Below, one piece after another: positions 58,929 to 64,000 of a stretch of DNA of 64,000 bases. Position 1 is the stretch's first letter. Each line of letters opens with the position of its first letter. The notes beneath the pieces are model-generated. The model saw only the letters and a program-made list of their open reading frames with translations. It made no database searches and was not told where the DNA came from. The stretch is from Rhynchopus sp. YZ270_cl-10 (Eukaryota; Euglenozoa; Diplonemea; Diplonemida; Diplonemidae). The position numbers and the translations under genes are program-made. The stretch is from assembly GCA_964035575.1 (NCBI GenBank), contig OZ037844.1, forward strand, positions 682,001 through 746,000, read 5' to 3'.

Positions 58929-61316
58929 CTAGCTATCGTCATTTTGTGTCCAATGAGCTTTGTTTTCCTCTGTCAAATCTACGGAGAAGTGCATATCGGG
59001 TAAGAACTCAGAGATACATTCGAATAGAGGGACAACGATGTAGTTCATGAAAGCGATCTGTCCTTTTGCCATGGCCGGTGAAAAGCGGTCCATGAACGGA
59101 GAGCAGGGGAAGCCAAGGTTGCGCTCTCGGTCCCCTTGCATGTAGAACTCATCGGCAATCTGGTTGCACCAGCCCAGATAGAGCTTCTGGTCGCGCCCGC
59201 AGTTCGAGATGTCGGCCATCTTCACTGCCATGGAGAGCGCGAGGCGGATGTCCTCCTTCTTCTTGAAGTCGTGGTCCTCGACTAAACGGCGTTTGAACGT
59301 GCCCAGGATCTTTGCGTGGAGTCCCATGTCGGTTGCAAGCACCATCTCTACCAACGTCTCTCTGATATCACGCCGCTGATCATCAGAAAAGCCCTGAAGA
59401 ATATTGAATTTGTCCATCTTCATCAACTCAAAGACACTCGAGACGTGGATGTTTTCGAGAATGGAACGGTCGTTGAACAGCGTTGCCAGGTAGGTTTGCA
59501 CTCTGTAAAAGGTGTTGTGAGTGGTCGAGAATCCGATACACTTTAGTTTACATTTAATCCAAGAAATGACTCACATCATTACAGGTGTTGACTGCACCTT
59601 AGATAAGTACGGATATTCCGTCTCCAAACAAAAATGAAAAACAGTGAAGTTGATACTAGTGGCATCCAATGGGGCGTGAACTAAAAAATAAAAAGTTATA
59701 AACACATCTGTGATACGATGAGCAGAAACACATACTTGATATGGTAGTTGTTGTTGATACCCGGGTGGTTGTAATCGTGGATGATGGCTGCACAGAGGGC
59801 TGCGAAGACGTCCTCGTTTGCGAGGTTGCATTTCTGTAGGGTTTTGAAGTGGACATGAACAACAACAAATTTAAAAAGGACTTCAAAAACGAACATTTTT
59901 GATCCCTTTCGCTGTCACCACCCAGGGTACGCTCTGCACCCAATGCCAGGGGCACGACACAACGCTGCAGTGCAGGACATACCTTAATAAGCCCGCCTCC
60001 TGAGAGAATGAAGTGCGTGATGTGCAACACATCGGCAGCGTGCATGGAGTTGTGGTACGGGTTTGGGTGGTAGCCTGTTGGGAGAAGATGGAGTTTGTTT
60101 GTTTTCCTTGTTTTTGATAAATTGTTGTAGTAGCCACAGCTCCACTTTCCCTTTGTTCACTCACATAACAGCCTCAGATCTATTACAATACGTCAAAAGA
60201 GGGGGGGGAAACGTTGCGTTAAGTCCGGGCACAACTCCAACGCAATAGCATACCTGCCTCCACAAGGGACAGCCAATTCAGAACAATCTTCTCGTTCAGG
60301 TTGAACGTCTGGATGAAGCCGTATCTGTGGAAGAGCGCGTACGCTGTCGCAAAGAGCGATCCACCGTGCGGCTGTGTGGAGAGCCCTTCGTGCATGAAGG
60401 ACCCACACATGGTCTCTTGGAGGGCGAAGACGTCGAAGCCCCATTCGTCCACACGGCCCAGGATTTCGTGTACCTGCTGGTACATAGGCTCGGGGAGGTT
60501 TTCGCGCATGTCTTTAAACTCGGAGATTGTGTACGGCTTGACGACACAGCAGTATTGGAAGACCTTTGCGTCTGCGTCGTACACCTGCCCATCAGCGAAG
60601 TCCATGAACTGTGCCTTGATGACACGAAGCAGCTCGAGGTCCACCTCCTTGCAGTCCGCCTCCCCAAGAGGGTTGCGGACACGTGAGATCACCTCCTCGT
60701 CGTCGATGATTTCCTCCTCGGGCTCGCCGTTCTCGACAGCAGCCTTCTTCTTGATCTCCTCCAGCGCTGTCAGCTCCTTCTGCAGGTCGACGATGCGTGC
60801 GTGGTTGTACTGCACCTTTTCGTTGCAGCCGTTGATGGTGTCCTTCAGGGTTTGCTCCTCGAGCTCGAGTTCTTTGAACTTTGCCATGGCGGCAGCGCTT
60901 TTGCCTGCAGCCTCCTCGACACAGAGTTTGTCAGGGTCTTTCGAGACACGGAGTTTCGTGAAGGATATGATGTTGTCGAGGAGAATGGTGTGCCCGCTCG
61001 CTTCAGAGTGGTTCAGGGTGAAGCGGCCGCACCCGGGGACGTCGAGGATACAGGCATCGCTCCCTTGCAGTGTGCTGGTGCATTTGTTGTGGTTGAACGA
61101 CTGTGCAAGCGCCTTAAAGTATTGTGCATAATCGCCTGCCCCATTCTTTGTCAAGTCTGCATGTCCAAACCTGCCTTCAAAGCACGCATCTGCCGCAGTC
61201 GTCGCAGTCAACGTCAAAACGCCATTCAGCCCAGTCTTCGCAAGAACCACTGTATTAGTGTTTGTCTTCGTGAACAGCTTTGGGAGTTTGGCGAGCGCTT
61301 CTTCCAGTGCTGCCAT
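58929..61316 (-). CDS. Class I 3',5'-cyclic nucleotide phosphodiesterase (608 aa, 4 exons)
   Basis: Exons 61316-60254, 60074-59983, 59833-59736 and 59502-58929 join in frame. Introns are 179, 149 and 233 nt with donors GTATGC or GTATGT and CAG acceptors. The catalytic HD domain begins at about residue 280. YHNSMHAADV holds the proton-donor His (362). HDYNHPGINNNY (404 on) fits the PDE signature exactly and gives two metal ligands. ATDMGLHAK and KMADISNCG supply the rest. It hydrolyses cAMP and/or cGMP; specificity cannot be read from sequence. Residues 145-205 are a charged coiled coil. The first 120 residues form an unrecognised, probably beta-rich domain, with no GAF, PAS or membrane segment. 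Confidence 0.95.
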
Positions 61317-62702
61317 TTAAGGGGGAGGGGAGAGGAGGAAAGAAGGGAGAGGAGGCGGGGGAAGTGGGTAAAAGCTGACGCCTTCGTGTAGAAAAGAAAA
61401 GAAAAAAAGAAAAAAAAAGACTGTTTCTAGTTTTGAGAAACAGCTGAAGGGGGTAGGGGTGGTGTGTGTAGTGTTTCGATGCCTTATCTCCTGAGGGGGG
61501 GTGGTGTGTGCTGTGTTGTTGGGGAGAGGGGGAGAGAGGTACTGCGTATTGATGACGATGCGTGCATATCGCTATTATTAGTTCGCACGGCCCATCAGCC
61601 ACGGTGGGCACAATGTGGGGCACACTGAGAAAATAAAGTGAAGTTGATAGTGCAAACGCCTCTGGGACGCAGGCACTGCCACTCCGCAAGAAATAAAAGA
61701 GAAGGTACTTTGTTTTATCATTCTTTGGCCATTACTGGTCTTTTTATTGAATAGGTTACGTAAACAATGAACAGAAAGCAAGGTGGCGCAGTGTAATTAA
61801 ATACCAGAAAAGTGTGTGGTTAAAAACATGTGTAACAATTGCGTAACATTGCGTGCGCTGGGTTAACGCTTGGGGTAAAAGACCAACACGTGGAGGATTT
61901 AGGCTCGCTTAGGGGGTGGCGCGACTCACCCATCTGGCTTGCGCAGACTGCTGCCTCTAGTACTAAAGTGTAAACAGAACTGAAAGTGGAATTTGCATCC
62001 CTCTCCAAATCTTCAAACACCCTGAGGGGGGCGTGTCTCCTCTGGAAAAGGCTCTCAATCGACAAAAATCACAAAAATCATCACAAAAACGACACAAAAA
62101 AAGTGGTCTGAAAAACTAATCTCGAAAACGTCCTTCAGTTCCTTCAGCTAGCAAAGAGGAAGAAAGACAGCCAGTGGGTCTCTTGAAGTGGGAAAGGGTT
62201 AGCGACAGGGTTGTGGAGGGTCTCAAACACAGGCAAAGAAACACAAACTTCTCTACCCAACTAAATAAACTTTCTCGATGTGTCTGTCTCATGTTTGGTT
62301 ATTATTCCTTGCAGAACTTAGTGAGAGCGTGTGAGAGTTGCTGAGAGCAAGTGGGAAAATGTATCCGTTGCGCTTGATCAGATCTCGAGAGTTGTTGCAT
62401 TGCACGCTTCCACAGGGGATTTCTGCAGACAAGACCACTCAGGTCAAGACATCGATTCGAGCAGTCAACACCTTCACAGAGTTTCAGGAGGAACGGACCC
62501 CTGGATGCAATTAAAGGTCCAGCCCAGGACCAAATAAACATAATGAGAACTTTCAAAGTGTGAACGCCTCACCGTACACCGGAGGACGCAGGCACTGCAG
62601 AAACAAAGGACCCACTGTTGTGGCAAATAGGCACCTGAGAAACAGACGAAAGTGCTCAACACACAGGAACAACAGTCAGCAGCGCCGTCACGTTGCTGCA
62701 CA
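61317..62702. other. Spacer between the phosphodiesterase and the last ankyrin gene
   Basis: No gene seen. The first 120 bp are a polypyrimidine leader on the minus strand. A dispersed motif copy (TGCAAACGCCTCTGGGACGC) lies at 61651, close to the copy at 6284 over about 45 bp, and a variant lies at about 62559. Confidence 0.5.
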
Positions 62703-64000
62703 CTACTTTGAGTGGGGCAAGGCCCGCAGTCGTGAATAATACGACCCTTCACTTCGTCTGCCATTCCCGCTCTCATCCACCTCCGTGCTCTCACAGTCCT
62801 TTGCCTTCATCTTTGCGTCACGTGCTGCCTTCTTCAGACTCTCGTTCTCCTCCGCAAGCCGCTTACTCTCCTCTGCCAGCTTCACGATGTGCTCGCTGCA
62901 CTGCCTCACTGTCTCCCTCATCTCAGCACATTCCGCTCTAAGCTCTGCCATGCCGCCTTGTTCCGGCTGCTCCGAGACCGGCGCCGTCTGCTCTGTCGGC
63001 CCCAGCACCCCCTTCTGTGCCTCCAACATCTCCTTCTGCTGGTCCATAACACTCTTCATCATTTCCTGCAGTGCTTTCATTTCCTCCTTCATCGCATTGC
63101 CTTGCTCCAGCGCTGCTTCCAGTGTAGTGTTCCCCAACCTGTCTGTCTGCTTCACGTCCACTTCCCGGCAGTCTTCCGGCAAGTTCGCAAGGTAGCGCAC
63201 AATCTCAGTGTGCCCATTGGCTCCCGCAAGGGTAAGACATGTCCTACCTTCATTGTCTGTGACACAGACTCCCGCACCTGCTTCGACCAACATCTTCACA
63301 ATCGCAAGTGATCCTGAACGGCTAGCCCAATGAAGAGGCGATTGTCCCTCCTCGTCCTTTGTCTCGATGTCTGCCCCTGCATCAATGAGAAGCTGCACCA
63401 CATCGGGGTGTTCTTTGTCCACCGCATTCTGTAACGCAGTTAGGTCGTTGAATCCTTTGTGATTCAAATCCACCTCCCGCAAGCCAACAATATAGCGCAC
63501 ACTGTCGGTGTGTCCATGATATGTCGCAAGGATAAGACATGTGTCTCCATCGTCGTTTGTGACGAATACTTCCGCACCTGCTTTGACCAACATCTTCACA
63601 TTTGCGATCTTCCCCGCCTCGCAAGCCATGTGCAGAGGCGACCATTCATGGTCATCCTTTGCCTCAATGTCTGCCCCTGCATCAATGAGCAGCCCCACCA
63701 CATCTGCATGAACTGTTAATGCCACCCGGTGCAGTGCAGTCTGACCCCTACGACCTCTCTGGTTCATGTCCACCTCAGGCAATGTCGCAAGATAGCGCAC
63801 AGTCTCAGTGTGTCCTTTATATGCCGCAAGGATAAGACATGTGTCTCCGACTTTGTCTCTGACACACACTCCCGCACCTGCTTTGACCAACATCTTCACA
63901 ATCACAAGGTCCCCATGCACACTTGCACATTGCAGAGCCGAACGCCCAAAGTTGTTCTTGGCCTCGATATCTGCCCCTGCATCAATGAGCACCTGCAATG
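62703..64000 (-). CDS. Ankyrin-repeat protein with coiled-coil tail, paralogue 9 (5' end cut by window edge)
   Basis: The frame runs into the right edge, so the start is outside the window. About nine ankyrin repeats keep the A-B-C order but are clearly diverged from the array (for example LTALQNAVDKEHPDVVQLLIDAG). In place of the short QVLLEHGG ending there is a tail of about 160 residues: a coiled coil (EEMKALQEMMKSVMDQQKEM), a Pro/Gln linker, and a second coiled coil (MAELRAECAEMRETVRQC, LAEESKRLAEENESLKKAA), ending RALPHSK. The tail predicts oligomerisation. It may represent an older form of the family. No membrane segment. Confidence 0.9.
   Translation of the reverse strand, partial: LQVLIDAGADIEAKNNFGRSALQCASVHGDLVIVKMLVKAGAGVCVRDKVGDTCLILAAYKGHTETVRYLATLPEVDMNQRGRRGQTALHRVALTVHADVVGLLIDAGADIEAKDDHEWSPLHMACEAGKIANVKMLVKAGAEVFVTNDDGDTCLILATYHGHTDSVRYIVGLREVDLNHKGFNDLTALQNAVDKEHPDVVQLLIDAGADIETKDEEGQSPLHWASRSGSLAIVKMLVEAGAGVCVTDNEGRTCLTLAGANGHTEIVRYLANLPEDCREVDVKQTDRLGNTTLEAALEQGNAMKEEMKALQEMMKSVMDQQKEMLEAQKGVLGPTEQTAPVSEQPEQGGMAELRAECAEMRETVRQCSEHIVKLAEESKRLAEENESLKKAARDAKMKAKDCESTEVDESGNGRRSEGSYYSRLRALPHSK

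Overview
This window looks like nuclear DNA of a unicellular eukaryote (protist). Two genes (an ABC transporter and a cyclic-nucleotide phosphodiesterase) are clearly split by short GT-AG introns. Spacers are long and rich in homopolymer runs, and several DNA-transposon families with terminal inverted repeats (TIRs) and target-site duplications (TSDs) are present. The lineage cannot be fixed from this sequence. Every gene I can support lies on the minus strand, and most start codons follow a pyrimidine tract plus AG. That pattern fits organisms with long one-directional gene clusters and trans-splicing (for example diplonemid-type Euglenozoa or dinoflagellates/perkinsids), but this is inference.

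Layout. 0-3.2 kb: two ankyrin-repeat genes (the first cut by the window edge). 3.7-4.9 kb: ubiquitin-like plus leucine-rich-repeat protein. 5-8 kb: spacer with a Tc1/mariner-type miniature element, then a probable spliced gene of unknown function. 8.5-11.9 kb: an 8-TM Wntless-like membrane protein fused to a class 3 lipase domain. 11.9-15.6 kb: a 3.65-kb TIR element lying just upstream of the lipase gene, with a nested miniature element and about 67 copies of a 7-bp repeat. 17.8-20.8 kb: large unknown protein with a probable SAM domain. 21.2-22.9 kb: a TA-flanked miniature element and a TTAA-flanked piggyBac-type element that abuts the stop codon of the next gene. 22.9-24.5 kb: GT23 (FUT8-like) fucosyltransferase. 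25.3-39.6 kb: head-to-tail array of six ankyrin-repeat paralogues with duplicated spacers. 41.5-42.3 kb: MddA-type methanethiol S-methyltransferase. 42.3-50.8 kb: gene-poor and repeat-rich, including a deleted hAT element with a perfect 8-bp TSD and a 9-bp-TSD element carrying an 8-bp minisatellite. 50.9-55.8 kb: three-exon ABCC transporter with a CAP-Gly-like domain in its N-terminal region. 58.0-58.7 kb: hAT-like miniature element. 58.9-61.3 kb: four-exon class I phosphodiesterase. 62.7-64 kb: a ninth, divergent ankyrin gene with a coiled-coil tail, cut by the right edge.

The ankyrin family dominates. Nine members share a conserved N-terminal region, a conserved 5' flank with a TATA-like box, and a three-repeat (A-B-C, about 100 residues) higher-order ankyrin unit. 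Paralogue lengths differ by roughly multiples of one ankyrin repeat, and some proteins contain hybrid repeats, so the array is evolving by unequal exchange. The other genes are a mixed set of membrane and signalling functions with no obvious shared pathway. The most unusual products are the CAP-Gly/ABC transporter and the Wntless-like/lipase fusion.
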